From contig CABZGO010000009.1 of NCBI GenBank assembly GCA_902525355.1, positions 1 through 50,553 on the forward strand: a stretch of DNA of 50,553 bases, written 5' to 3'. Positions 40,684 to 49,482 of the stretch are shown one piece after another. This DNA is from an uncultured Pelagibacteraceae bacterium. Lineage in GTDB: Bacteria > Pseudomonadota > Alphaproteobacteria > Pelagibacterales > Pelagibacteraceae. The position numbers and the translations under genes are program-made. The notes under the pieces are model-generated. The model had not been told where the DNA came from and ran no database searches. It saw only the letters and a list, made by a program, of their open reading frames with translations. Numbering within the stretch: the stretch's first letter is position 1; each line of letters starts with the position of its first letter.

Positions 40684-42297
40684 TTATTCCTCAGTTTTAA
40701 ATCTAGATTTCTGAATAAATAAAACAAATAGCACTGGTATAATTAATGTAATAATTGTAACTGTTATTAGTAATAATCCTAGCTCAGAATAGTCTGCTGT
40801 AGTTAAAATTGCGTTTGTAACCTTATCTTTTACTTCTCTTGTAATTGTAAAAATTTCATTGAGATATTTTGTTAATAATGCACTTGCAGACAAAGCTAAA
40901 TTAGTGAATGAGGCAAAAACAGCAAAAAAAGTTGCTTTTAAATGTGAAGGTGCATTCTTAGCAATCCAAGCCAAAAGTGGAATCATAGATATTTGACCCA
41001 AAGGAGATTCTAATGCTGTATTAATTATTGCTATAAATTTTGCATCAACAATTCCGTTTGTTAACGAAGAAGTCCAGTTATGAAATCCATAATACATTCC
41101 AACACTTGGCAAAAATAATATTGATCCAGCAATTGATAAAATAACAATTATTTTAGCAATAGAATTTTTTGCCATGAATGGTCTAAGAATTATTATTCCG
41201 ACTAATGTAAGTATAGATGCTAGTAAAGACAGTATTGAAAAAAATTGTTCATTAAATCGAAGTTCATCAATTTCAAACCAAGATAAGCCTGGTCCAGGTC
41301 CGGGCATGGCCCTAAATATAAAAATAATTATAGCAGTTCCAACTATAGTAAATCTTAACTTTTCAGGCAACTCTTTAATAAGTTTATTCATAAGAAATAA
41401 AATGATTAACATAGAACCTAAAAAAACAATTTCTTGTGCAAAAGGCAATCCTAACGAACCTACACTCAATGTGAAAATTACAAAAATTAAACTACCACCT
41501 AGTATCCACCAATTAACTTTCGTTTTTTGATGATTAAAATTGTCTTCCTCACCAGATAGACCTTGTCTAATTAAAATGTTTTTCTTTTTATTTTTTAAAT
41601 AAGCAGCAAAAATTACACCTAAAATTGAAACCATTGGTATTATTAATGCATAAAGATATATCGAGCCGTATAATTGAATTTTTTCAGTCTGTTCAAGATC
41701 ATCTACCCCCTTAAATAGTATCACATTGGCAAGAGCAACCAATACTGTCCCACCTATAATTGCAAATCTTCCAAGTGTTTGCATCGTTGTATGCATAATT
41801 TTAACGTGATCTGATGTGAATTTTTCTCCGTTCTCATTTATTAAAGGCACAGCTTCGACTGTCATTGCGTCAGCAACAACATCTTGAACTACATATCCAA
41901 TAGGAGCTAAAAGAACACTTATTACAAACCAAGTTTCAACTTTTAAATAAGATGACATTTGTTCTGTATGAATTATTAGTCCATGCATTATTAATAAACT
42001 TACACCAATTAATGAGGCACCGACGTAAACCATATAATTCTTTTTATTCCATATTAAATCTACCAAATGCCCTAGTGGCATTTTTAAAGCCCAAGGTATT
42101 CCAGCCCAGAAACCTAATCCTGCAAGAAATGCTGCAGATAAATTTAAGTAATCTTTTACAAAGAAAGTACCTACTATTCCTGTAAGTCCCGATATACCTG
42201 CTGCCACGTAAATCATTAATGGAGGTAAATAAGACAATTTAAATTGTCTACCTAAATCAAAAAGTGTTGAGTCTATAAATTCAATGATTTTGTCCAT
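40684..42297 (-). CDS. Major-facilitator-type transporter, folate/biopterin (BT1)-like
   Basis: A 537-aa membrane protein with about twelve spans. The start YLPPLMIYVAAGISGLTGIVGTFFVKDYLNLSA (in blocks) and GFWAGIPWALKMPLGHLVD resemble the folate-biopterin transporter family rather than sugar or drug MFS carriers. It is convergent with soxG (3-base gap), next to folate-dependent enzymes, so folate or pterin uptake makes sense. Sequence support for the subfamily is moderate; a generic MFS exporter remains possible. Confidence 0.6.
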   Translation of the reverse strand: MDKIIEFIDSTLFDLGRQFKLSYLPPLMIYVAAGISGLTGIVGTFFVKDYLNLSAAFLAGLGFWAGIPWALKMPLGHLVDLIWNKKNYMVYVGASLIGVSLLIMHGLIIHTEQMSSYLKVETWFVISVLLAPIGYVVQDVVADAMTVEAVPLINENGEKFTSDHVKIMHTTMQTLGRFAIIGGTVLVALANVILFKGVDDLEQTEKIQLYGSIYLYALIIPMVSILGVIFAAYLKNKKKNILIRQGLSGEEDNFNHQKTKVNWWILGGSLIFVIFTLSVGSLGLPFAQEIVFLGSMLIILFLMNKLIKELPEKLRFTIVGTAIIIFIFRAMPGPGPGLSWFEIDELRFNEQFFSILSLLASILTLVGIIILRPFMAKNSIAKIIVILSIAGSILFLPSVGMYYGFHNWTSSLTNGIVDAKFIAIINTALESPLGQISMIPLLAWIAKNAPSHLKATFFAVFASFTNLALSASALLTKYLNEIFTITREVKDKVTNAILTTADYSELGLLLITVTIITLIIPVLFVLFIQKSRFKTEE

Positions 42298-42303
42298 TTA
42301 TTC

Positions 42304-42744
42304 TTAATCTAAAAGATTTAATTTAATTAGACTATTATTTTTTGTTTCTTTGCACCACAATTCATAACTTTCGCACACTCTCCACAAATGATTTGTTGCT
42401 CTTTGTGATATTTCCAAGGGAAAATGACTTTTTGCATAGTACAAATCAGGAAATTTAATCAATTGTTTAATCATTGATTCTTTTTGTAAATTCAAAAGCC
42501 TTAAAACCTCTTTAGAAATTTTTTCTCCCGAGGTTTCATCAACAAAATCGTTTTCTTTTAGTTTCTCAAACCATTCATCATGGAATTTACCACTACTTAC
42601 TTTTTCATACAATTTTGAACCCATAAATCTTTCAATTGCATCTATATTGGAAATATCAATATTTTGTTTTTTAATTTGAAATATTTCTAAATAGATTGCC
42701 TCAGCAACATAAAGTATGTAGGGTTTTTTATTTTCTTCTCCCAT
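42304..42744 (-). CDS. Hypothetical protein (146 aa)
   Basis: A 146-aa soluble, charged protein, predicted largely helical, with LYVAEAIYLEIFQIKKQ at the start and RATNHLWRVCESYELWC near the end. No catalytic motif, signal peptide or membrane span. It lies 6 bases before the BT1-like gene in the same orientation and 4 bases after the acetyltransferase, so all three may share a transcript. Function unknown. Confidence 0.65.
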   Translation of the reverse strand: MGEENKKPYILYVAEAIYLEIFQIKKQNIDISNIDAIERFMGSKLYEKVSSGKFHDEWFEKLKENDFVDETSGEKISKEVLRLLNLQKESMIKQLIKFPDLYYAKSHFPLEISQRATNHLWRVCESYELWCKETKNNSLIKLNLLD

Positions 42745-42748
42745 AAAA

Positions 42749-43219
42749 TTATAAGTCTAAAGTGTAATAGCAAGAATTAGGGTCCTCTTTATAGTGAGCA
42801 AATGGTTTACACTTACTAAATTTAAAATGTTCAAAAAGTTTTCTGGCAGGTAAAAAGAATTTTCCAGATCCCGTTTCAATACTAAGCTTTTTAATACCTA
42901 ATTTTTTTGCCTGAATTATCAAATGCGAGATTATTTTACTACCAATACCTCTATTTCGAAATTCATCAGATACTCTAATAGATTTAAATTCTCCATGATT
43001 TTGTCCAATAAATTTTAAAGCTCCACACCCAATTAAATGATTATTATTCCACAAGCTCCAAAATTTTATACTCGGATCTTTAAGTCCAGCGATATCTAAA
43101 ACGTGTGTGCTACCTTTAGAAGAAACAGATTTTAATTCAATAAAGTGTTTTATTAAAAGATGATTTACCTTTGGGTGGTCAAAGTTATTTTCTATTGATT
43201 TAATCATTAGCATGAACAT
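42749..43219 (-). CDS. GNAT-family N-acetyltransferase (YsnE-like)
   Basis: A 156-aa acetyltransferase. The acetyl-CoA pyrophosphate loop is FRNRGIGSKIISHL; IGCGALKFIGQNHGEFKSIRV, LSIETGSGKFFLPARKLFEHF and CKPFAHYKEDPNS match the YsnE-like subgroup. The acceptor substrate is unknown; small amines or amino acids are likely. Three closely spaced Met codons (43219, 43213, 43207) make the start uncertain by a few residues. Divergent from the SRAP gene. Confidence 0.82.
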   Translation of the reverse strand: MFMLMIKSIENNFDHPKVNHLLIKHFIELKSVSSKGSTHVLDIAGLKDPSIKFWSLWNNNHLIGCGALKFIGQNHGEFKSIRVSDEFRNRGIGSKIISHLIIQAKKLGIKKLSIETGSGKFFLPARKLFEHFKFSKCKPFAHYKEDPNSCYYTLDL

Positions 43220-43255
43220 ATAATCTAAAAAAAAATTAAACCAATACGAAAAAAA

Positions 43256-43876
43256 ATGTGTGGAAGATACGTAATCACCAATGCTGTTTCAAAAACAAGT
43301 AAAATCGTTAAAACTGCAATTAAATTAGAAGACTCAGAAAATTATAATGCACATCCTTACCAAAAACTTCCAGTTATTAAGAAATATAACAATGGAAATA
43401 CTCTTGAAAATTTAAAGTGGGGGATTGTACCTAGTTGGGCTAAAAAAAAAGACTTTAAACCACTAATTAATGCAAGATTAGAGACGATTGATGAAAAGGT
43501 CTCTTTTAAAAAGTTAATAAAGCTTCAAAGATGTGTTGCTGTGGCCGACGGATTTTATGAATGGAAAAGAATAGAAAAAGAGAAGACGCCTTATTACTTT
43601 TTAAGAGAGGATAAGAAACTTATTTATATTGCTGGTATTTATGAAGAAGATCAATTTTGTATGATTACTGAAGAAGCAAGTTCAAATGTAACAGAAATTC
43701 ATCACAGACAGCCAGTTATATTAAACGAAAGTGATGTTAATAAATATTTGAATATTGAAATTTCAGGTTCAAATTATTTAAAACAATTGCAAAAATCAAA
43801 ACTTTCTTATTATGAAATTTCTAAGGATGTAAATAAGCCAACAAATAACAATATTTCTCTAATACAACCTATATAA
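43256..43876 (+). CDS. SOS-response-associated peptidase (SRAP/YedK/HMCES family)
   Basis: A 206-aa protein. Cys2 directly after Met (MCGRYVI) is the nucleophile that links covalently to abasic sites in single-stranded DNA. NARLETI, the conserved VADGFYEWK, AGIYE and the ITEEAS...HHRQPVIL block (catalytic His) complete the SRAP pattern. It shields abasic sites at replication forks. Full length. It faces purK across a 2-base gap. Confidence 0.93.
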   Translation: MCGRYVITNAVSKTSKIVKTAIKLEDSENYNAHPYQKLPVIKKYNNGNTLENLKWGIVPSWAKKKDFKPLINARLETIDEKVSFKKLIKLQRCVAVADGFYEWKRIEKEKTPYYFLREDKKLIYIAGIYEEDQFCMITEEASSNVTEIHHRQPVILNESDVNKYLNIEISGSNYLKQLQKSKLSYYEISKDVNKPTNNNISLIQPI

Positions 43877-43878
43877 AA

Positions 43879-44922
43879 TTATTTTTCAATAATTGTTAGA
43901 TGTCCCATTTTCCTTTTTGCTTTTACTTGTTTTTTTAAATAATCATAAAAAAACTCATTCTCTTTAAAAGTTTTATTTCTATAAATTGTTATGTCATCAC
44001 CAATGAGATTAATCATTTGAGCATTATATATTTTTTTTGTATCGATTTTTTTTAAACCACAAACAGCCCTTATATGATTTTCAAATTGACTAACATTATG
44101 TGAGTTTATTGTTAGATGACCAGAATTATGAACTCTAGGTGCAATTTCATTAACATATAAGTTTTCATTTTTATCAATAAAAAACTCAACACATAAGGTT
44201 CCAATATAATCTAGTTCTTCAACAATTTGCTTTGCCCATTCTTTAGATTCTACCTTTATTGTTTCTGAAATTTCAGCAGGAATTTTTGAATGTTTTAAAA
44301 TTTGATCCTCGTGAACATTCTCAATTGGTTCATATATTTCATATTTTTGATTGCCAAATCTACATATTACAATTGAAATTTCTTTTTTTAAATTAATAAA
44401 CTTTTCTAAAATATATTCTTTAGTAAAATCAATTTCTTCATTTATGTCAATAAAACTATTTAATTTATATTGACCTTTACCATCATATCCAAGAGTAGTA
44501 GTTTTAAGTAACCCAGGCAAAAGATTTTCATTATCTTTAATTTCATCCTTATTTTTAATTAAAGCATAATTAGTTGTTCTAATATTGTTTTTATTTAAAA
44601 AATCTTTTTCAGTTAATCTATTTTGGATTAAACTATTTATTTCTGGTTTGGGTAGAACACTCTTTGATTTATTTATTTCATTTAATATATCAAAGGGTAT
44701 ATTTTCAAATTCATAGGTAACTAAATCAACGTTATTAACAAATTCTGTTATTATTTTTGTATCATTATACTTTCCATGTATGAACTTATTTGCAAAATTT
44801 TTGGCAGGCGCATCTGGATCATCACTAAGTACTACAGTTTTTATATCTATCTTTTTAGCAGCTTCAGAAAGCATACTACCTAGCTGACCACCTCCAATTA
44901 TTCCTAAAACTGGCTGGCTCAT
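43879..44922 (-). CDS. purK: N5-carboxyaminoimidazole ribonucleotide synthase
   Basis: A 347-aa ATP-grasp enzyme. It starts VLGIIGGGQLGSMLSEAAKK, a PurK mark, with KTTTLGYDGKGQ in the ATP-grasp region and LYVNEIAPRVHNSGHLTIN binding Mg-ATP. It makes N5-CAIR from AIR, bicarbonate and ATP in purine synthesis. It follows purE with no gap. The pathway consumes 10-formyl-THF at other steps, linking it to the fhs-based C1 pool in this window. Confidence 0.95.
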   Translation of the reverse strand: MSQPVLGIIGGGQLGSMLSEAAKKIDIKTVVLSDDPDAPAKNFANKFIHGKYNDTKIITEFVNNVDLVTYEFENIPFDILNEINKSKSVLPKPEINSLIQNRLTEKDFLNKNNIRTTNYALIKNKDEIKDNENLLPGLLKTTTLGYDGKGQYKLNSFIDINEEIDFTKEYILEKFINLKKEISIVICRFGNQKYEIYEPIENVHEDQILKHSKIPAEISETIKVESKEWAKQIVEELDYIGTLCVEFFIDKNENLYVNEIAPRVHNSGHLTINSHNVSQFENHIRAVCGLKKIDTKKIYNAQMINLIGDDITIYRNKTFKENEFFYDYLKKQVKAKRKMGHLTIIEK

Positions 44923-45417
44923 TTATTTAGGTTTTTTTTTAACAGATTTTGATTGTTTAGATCGCCACTTGTTGAGATTATTTTTAACACCCATATCAAA
45001 GGTAGAGATAATTGAAGCTGCATATAATGCGGCATTTATTGCTCCATCTGTACCTATTGCTACAGTTCCAACCGGTATACCTTTTGGCATTTGAGCTATT
45101 GACAGTAAACTATCTAGACCTTTTAATTTTTTACTTTCAATTGGCACTCCAATTACTGGAATTCTTGTTAGAGACGCAATCATTCCTGGCAAATGGGCTG
45201 ATCCTCCAGCTCCAGCAATTATCACAGAAATATTATTTTTTTCAGCTGATTTTGCATATTTAAACATACGTTCCGGAGTTCTATGAGCTGAAACTATATT
45301 TGTTTCATAATTAATTTTAAGCAATTTAAGAATTTTTTCACAAAATTTCATAGTTGAGTAATCAGAATTACTTCCCATAACAATAGATACCTTGTGACTA
45401 TATTTTATGTTTTTCAT
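44923..45417 (-). CDS. purE: N5-carboxyaminoimidazole ribonucleotide mutase
   Basis: A 164-aa class I Pur[28 protein letters not shown] (active-site His), [12 protein letters not shown] and [19 protein letters not shown] are diagnostic. It converts N5-CAIR to CAIR. The C-terminal tail is extended and very basic ([15 protein letters not shown]). Operon with purK. The upstream 87 bases are shared with the divergent dipeptidase-like gene. Confidence 0.96.
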   Translation of the reverse strand: MKNIKYSHKVSIVMGSNSDYSTMKFCEKILKLLKINYETNIVSAHRTPERMFKYAKSAEKNNISVIIAGAGGSAHLPGMIASLTRIPVIGVPIESKKLKGLDSLLSIAQMPKGIPVGTVAIGTDGAINAALYAASIISTFDMGVKNNLNKWRSKQSKSVKKKPK

Positions 45418-45504
45418 GATATAAATTTGAATTAGTTTAGATTAGCATATTCTTTAAATTTAAACTAGTCGACAAATTATATTATACTTATATGGTCTTT
45501 AAAT

Positions 45505-46473
45505 ATGAAATATCGAATTGACAATCTTCAATATTGTAACTGGTCTAGAGATATTTTTCTAATCAATAGAGAAGCTGGATTAAATGCAGTACACGTTACT
45601 CTAGTATATCACGAAGATTATGACGAATTTTTGCAAAGGGTAAAAGAGTGGGATAGATTTTTTGAAGAAAATTCAGACTTAATATTCCTAGGAAAAACAT
45701 TTGAAGATATTACAAAAGCTCAATCAGATAATAAAACAGCAATTTTTTTTGGTTTCCAAAATTGTTCACCGATTGAGGATGACATCAATTTAATAGAGAA
45801 AGTTTATGAGCATGGTTGTAGATTTATGCAACTTACTTATAATAATCAATCTCTTTTAGCCACAGGATGTTATGAAAAAAATGACTCTGGTGTCACGAAT
45901 TTCGGAAGAGAAGCAATTAAAGAGATGAATAGGGTAGGTATAGTTGTGGACATGTCCCATTCAGCAGAGAAAAGTACTTTGGATGCGATCGAAATAAGTG
46001 AAAAACCAATTGCAATTACCCATGCTAATCCTTCTTTCTGGCATCAAGCTTTAAGAAATAAATCAGATTTCTTGTTAAAGAAACTTTCTGAAAGTGGGGG
46101 TATCTTAGGTTTATCATTATATTCTCATCATTTAAAAGATGGAACAAATTGTAAATTAGAAAGCTTTTGTGAAATGGTTGCTAAAACTACAGAAATAATG
46201 GAAGTAAAAAATATTGGTATTGGATCAGATCTTTGTTTGAACCAACCTGACAGTGTTGTTGAATGGATGAGAAATGGAACTTGGTCTAAAAGTACAAATT
46301 ATGGAGAGGGAAGTAAAAAAAAACCTGGATTTCCAAAACAGCCTGACTGGTTTTTGGATGCTAGAGGGTTTGATAATTTAGAAAATGGATTAAAAAAAGT
46401 TGGTTTTAATAAGGAAGAAGTAGAAGGAATTTTAGGAAATAATTGGTTTAATTTTTATAAAGGAATTAATTAA
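45505..46473 (+). CDS. M19 (renal dipeptidase) family protein with altered metal site
   Basis: A 322-aa TIM-barrel protein of the M19 family. The second-half ligands are kept: H152 in VVDMSHS, H173 in AITHANP and D242 in IGIGSD. The first metal site is altered: where classical members have HxD the protein reads YCNWSRDI (10-17), and the bridging Glu is Q85 in FGFQNCSP. The same pattern is, to my memory, seen in the M19 protein encoded with dimethylglycine-catabolic genes in Pseudomonas, reported to act on N-methylglycine dipeptides. The stop overlaps the next start (TAATG), so the following unknown gene is co-translated. Substrate uncertain. Confidence 0.8.
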   Translation: MKYRIDNLQYCNWSRDIFLINREAGLNAVHVTLVYHEDYDEFLQRVKEWDRFFEENSDLIFLGKTFEDITKAQSDNKTAIFFGFQNCSPIEDDINLIEKVYEHGCRFMQLTYNNQSLLATGCYEKNDSGVTNFGREAIKEMNRVGIVVDMSHSAEKSTLDAIEISEKPIAITHANPSFWHQALRNKSDFLLKKLSESGGILGLSLYSHHLKDGTNCKLESFCEMVAKTTEIMEVKNIGIGSDLCLNQPDSVVEWMRNGTWSKSTNYGEGSKKKPGFPKQPDWFLDARGFDNLENGLKKVGFNKEEVEGILGNNWFNFYKGIN

Positions 46474-48128
46474 TGGAAATAAGATTAAGAGATCCAAAAT
46501 TTTTGATGAAACTATCTAAATTGGGATCTTTTCATCAATCAAAATTATCATTTCTAAGATCTTTTTTATCTGAATTTAAAGATTGGAAATATAGTCGAGA
46601 TTTATTTCAACTAAATGACAAAGGACATGGTAGAGCAGTTTATTCATTTACAAAAGCCAAAAGAACGTATTCTCTCATTTGTTTTGCTAACGAAATCAAA
46701 GATGACGAAAGATCAGATAGAGTAATAGCCACTAAGTGGGATGCTGCTTTTACCTTATTTGATGGAATTCCTTCAAAAGAAGACATAGATAGACTTAACA
46801 ATAATGTCCCAAAACAAGAGGTGGGAAGACTTTCGTATAAGGAATTAACGTTATCAAGAGCTAACAAGTCAGTAAGAGTTTTCGACCATGTGGTTGACAG
46901 TTTATCAAATGGAGAGCAACCTAATAAAGAAATTTTATCAAAGGTTGGGTATTTATATAGAACAACAGCAGTTTATGGATCAGGAAAATTTGGTTTAGCG
47001 GATAGGTTTAGAATTAAAAATAGAGAGGAAATCAGAGGACCCTTTAGATTAGAGATGATGCTAGTTTATCTCGTTAGACAATTTACATTTGATCAGGTTA
47101 ATCATATTGCAAAAAATAAAAATCCAAAACTAGCAGTAGAATTAGATCCTGCAATTAGCAGAAACTTAGGAATAGGAAATTCCACTGGCCTTGGTATGGC
47201 TCCTTTTATTGTAAACCATCCTACTTTGTTGAATAATTGGATACATGCAAGAGAAACTGCTTTGAAACAAATAAGAGAAATAGAGCAAGTTTCAAAAAAT
47301 GAGATTGATATTTTTTATAATTGCCTAATTAAATCTTTAAAGAATATAACCAGTTGGCACACTGATAGCGAATTTCAAAAAGAAAAAATCAAAGGTTTAA
47401 TTGAAGATTTAAAAAAGTTTATAAAATTTATGAAAGAAGATTTTAAATTTCAAAATTCATATCAATTTAATCAAATTTATAACTGGTCAGAGGAAAATTT
47501 AAATGATGAATGTATAGAATATATTGTATCTATGATGATGGAACCGTATGATAACATAGTTAATCCATTGATTACGCAAATGAGTTCAGATGAGGAAGAG
47601 TATTTTAATATTCCTGTTGATAGAACTATTGAAGATTTAAGAAATATATTAGAAAATAAATATTCTGAAATACTTAAAATCGATTTTTTAAAAGAGGAAA
47701 ATAATCAAAACTTTTGGTTTATATCAAAAAATAAAGAAGAGCCTAGAATAGGAGACAGATATATTGATGAGGGATCTGATTTAGAACAACCTTTGGCAAT
47801 AGCAAGAGACATAAATAAACTTTATGAAGCTGTATTTACAAAAAAAAATAGTTCTAAAATTGGCAAATTTTTAAGAGATAATAATCATTTAAGACACGTT
47901 GTCAGAAGAGCATTTATTGCAGAAAAGTTTCCTTATTCAGAAATCCAAGACAATACAATTGGGTGCAAACTAGTTCCAATTGATATGTTAAGATTAAAAT
48001 TATCATTTTTTGGAGCTATAAAGTTTGATCCTAGATCAGATAAATGGTTGCGTATTTGCATGTTCCAAGGAGCACCTTTGCCTTCAGAATTGGGAAATTT
48101 TGATGATAAATGGATTTATAAATCATAA
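46473..48128 (+). CDS. Unknown 551-aa protein coupled to the M19-like gene
   Basis: A 551-aa soluble protein without signal peptide or membrane span. Visible blocks likely to be conserved are LTLSRANKSVRVFDHVVDSL, YRTTAVYGSGKFGLADR, GIGNSTGLGMAPFIVNHP, and RIGDRYIDEGSDLEQPLAIA. The middle (about 270-340) is a charged helical region. No known nucleotide, metal or cofactor motif stands out. It is translationally coupled to the M19-like gene (1-base overlap) and 4 bases before the DUF3726-like gene, so it belongs to one functional unit. Its size suggests an enzyme. I do not recognise its family. Confidence 0.75.
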   Translation: MEIRLRDPKFLMKLSKLGSFHQSKLSFLRSFLSEFKDWKYSRDLFQLNDKGHGRAVYSFTKAKRTYSLICFANEIKDDERSDRVIATKWDAAFTLFDGIPSKEDIDRLNNNVPKQEVGRLSYKELTLSRANKSVRVFDHVVDSLSNGEQPNKEILSKVGYLYRTTAVYGSGKFGLADRFRIKNREEIRGPFRLEMMLVYLVRQFTFDQVNHIAKNKNPKLAVELDPAISRNLGIGNSTGLGMAPFIVNHPTLLNNWIHARETALKQIREIEQVSKNEIDIFYNCLIKSLKNITSWHTDSEFQKEKIKGLIEDLKKFIKFMKEDFKFQNSYQFNQIYNWSEENLNDECIEYIVSMMMEPYDNIVNPLITQMSSDEEEYFNIPVDRTIEDLRNILENKYSEILKIDFLKEENNQNFWFISKNKEEPRIGDRYIDEGSDLEQPLAIARDINKLYEAVFTKKNSSKIGKFLRDNNHLRHVVRRAFIAEKFPYSEIQDNTIGCKLVPIDMLRLKLSFFGAIKFDPRSDKWLRICMFQGAPLPSELGNFDDKWIYKS

Positions 48129-48132
48129 ATAA

Positions 48133-48741
48133 ATGAGAAGCTTTAGTGAAATAGAGGTAACTACAAAAAAAGCATCTAAAGCTATTGGTTTTTCTTGGGG
48201 AATATCAGAGGAGGTTGGAAAAAATATTCGATTACTAGAAATGTTTGGACTACCGGGTCTTAAAAATTTAAACCAATACTACAAAATTTATAAAATCAGT
48301 AATTTTGAAAATATAGATGAAATATCTGCGTCAAATACTCCAAAGACTTTTTATTGTCCTATATTATCTGGATTAAATTTTTTTGATCAATCTTCATCAA
48401 TATCTAAATTCAATGAAATTGAAATAAATAAGATTGCTTTTCCACTTATATTTTTATCATTTGTAAGCAGAACTTCAGAAATTATTGGTAAGAGAATTTT
48501 TATAAAGATGGATGATAAAGAATTTTTATTTAATTTTAACGAGTCTATTTATTCAAACTATCTAACAGGAGACGTATTGGAAAAATCAGATAAAATTAAC
48601 TTAAAATTTTTAGATAATAAAAATAGTTTTACTGAAGATGACTGGTCTGAAATTTATAATTTATCACTAAAAACTTACGTCGATGAAAGTGATAAATCAA
48701 GAGAACGAACAGCAGGAGCTGGATTAACAGATAATGACTAA
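48133..48741 (+). CDS. DUF3726-like protein (202 aa)
   Basis: A 202-aa protein starting MRSFSEIEVTTKKASKAIG, then FSWGISEEVGKNIRLLEMFGLPG. This N-terminal pattern is what I remember for DUF3726, found beside N-methyl amine demethylation genes in other proteobacteria. The rest is less typical, and the C-terminus ends in a charged stretch (DKSRERTAGAGLTDND). The last 8 bases overlap the next small gene. Function unknown. Confidence 0.65.
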   Translation: MRSFSEIEVTTKKASKAIGFSWGISEEVGKNIRLLEMFGLPGLKNLNQYYKIYKISNFENIDEISASNTPKTFYCPILSGLNFFDQSSSISKFNEIEINKIAFPLIFLSFVSRTSEIIGKRIFIKMDDKEFLFNFNESIYSNYLTGDVLEKSDKINLKFLDNKNSFTEDDWSEIYNLSLKTYVDESDKSRERTAGAGLTDND

Positions 48742-48901
48742 AGAATATGATGCAGAATTAAACAAGAATTTAGAAACAGATTTAAATGATATTTGTGAAG
48801 AGTGTAAAAAAGAAGATGAAAGTGTAACTCAAAATTTATTCCTTACTGGTTTTAAAATATGCAAATCTTGCAGAACATCTAAAACTGTTTTTCCTTTTTA
48901 G
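48734..48901 (+). CDS. Small two-CxxC zinc-ribbon-like protein (55 aa)
   Basis: A 55-aa protein from ATG 48734 to TAG 48901. It has two cysteine pairs, DICEECKKED and KICKSCRTSK, 20 residues apart: a typical zinc ribbon or small metal site. It overlaps the DUF3726-like gene by 8 bases (ATGACTAA), a common coupling signal, and its stop overlaps the end of the convergent Yip1-like gene by 4 bases. It may be a structural zinc subunit of an enzyme formed with the upstream proteins, in the manner of SoxD. Confidence 0.65.
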   Translation: MTKEYDAELNKNLETDLNDICEECKKEDESVTQNLFLTGFKICKSCRTSKTVFPF

Positions 48902-49443
48902 CTAATATTACTTATTGGAATTGAATTCATTCTATTAATTATGAATGTTATAGATAGAAAAGCTATTATTAGAAAAGATAAAAATACTATTCCAAATGAT
49001 TTCAAGTTAGATTTTAAATTCAAAATTTGTTTTGTTGAAATTATAAGAGATGCAAAAATCCAAAATTGAGTAAGGAAAATAATTGGCAGAACTAAGTCAG
49101 GTGTTACTGCAAAAAACCTAATTAACCCTGGTGCGTGAGCATATCCCACAGCTATTAAAATTTTTCTAAAAGGAACTTTACTCCCTTTATCTGGAAAAAT
49201 TTTAACTCCAATTACAAAAATAAATATAGCCCAAACAAGCCACGTCAATAAGGCTGTCAAACCCGAGACACCAATTGATGTTCTCACAATAGAATTTGCA
49301 GCTATGGCTCCAGCCACACCATCAAGTATCATTACAAGACCAGCAAAATAGATTGCAGCCTCACCAAAGTATTTATTATCTCTGTACAAGCTTTTATCTA
49401 ACTTTAATGATTTAAAAAAAATTTCTAAAAATTGTGCGAACAT
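48898..49443 (-). CDS. Yip1-family membrane protein (181 aa)
   Basis: A 181-aa protein with about five hydrophobic segments. The layout (LKLDKSLYRDNKYFGEAAIY before the first span, then LLTWLVWAIFIFVIGVKIF, FRKILIAVGYAHAPGLIRFF and FWIFASLIISTKQIL) is that of Yip1/YIF-like bacterial membrane proteins. The role is unknown; many are linked to membrane organisation. It lies 39 bases after the DmdA-like gene in the same orientation. Confidence 0.75.
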   Translation of the reverse strand: MFAQFLEIFFKSLKLDKSLYRDNKYFGEAAIYFAGLVMILDGVAGAIAANSIVRTSIGVSGLTALLTWLVWAIFIFVIGVKIFPDKGSKVPFRKILIAVGYAHAPGLIRFFAVTPDLVLPIIFLTQFWIFASLIISTKQILNLKSNLKSFGIVFLSFLIIAFLSITFIINRMNSIPISNIS

Positions 49444-49482
49444 TTTAATTAGGGATTAGCTAAACTCCTCCCTTAAAGTTAT

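Noticed and set aside
41174..41530. A 118-codon plus-strand frame
   Set aside because: Antisense to the folate/biopterin-type transporter, with low-complexity sequence and no ribosome-binding site. Similar antisense frames at 472-804, 12216-12503, 13446-13706 and 16480-16800 were dropped for the same reason.
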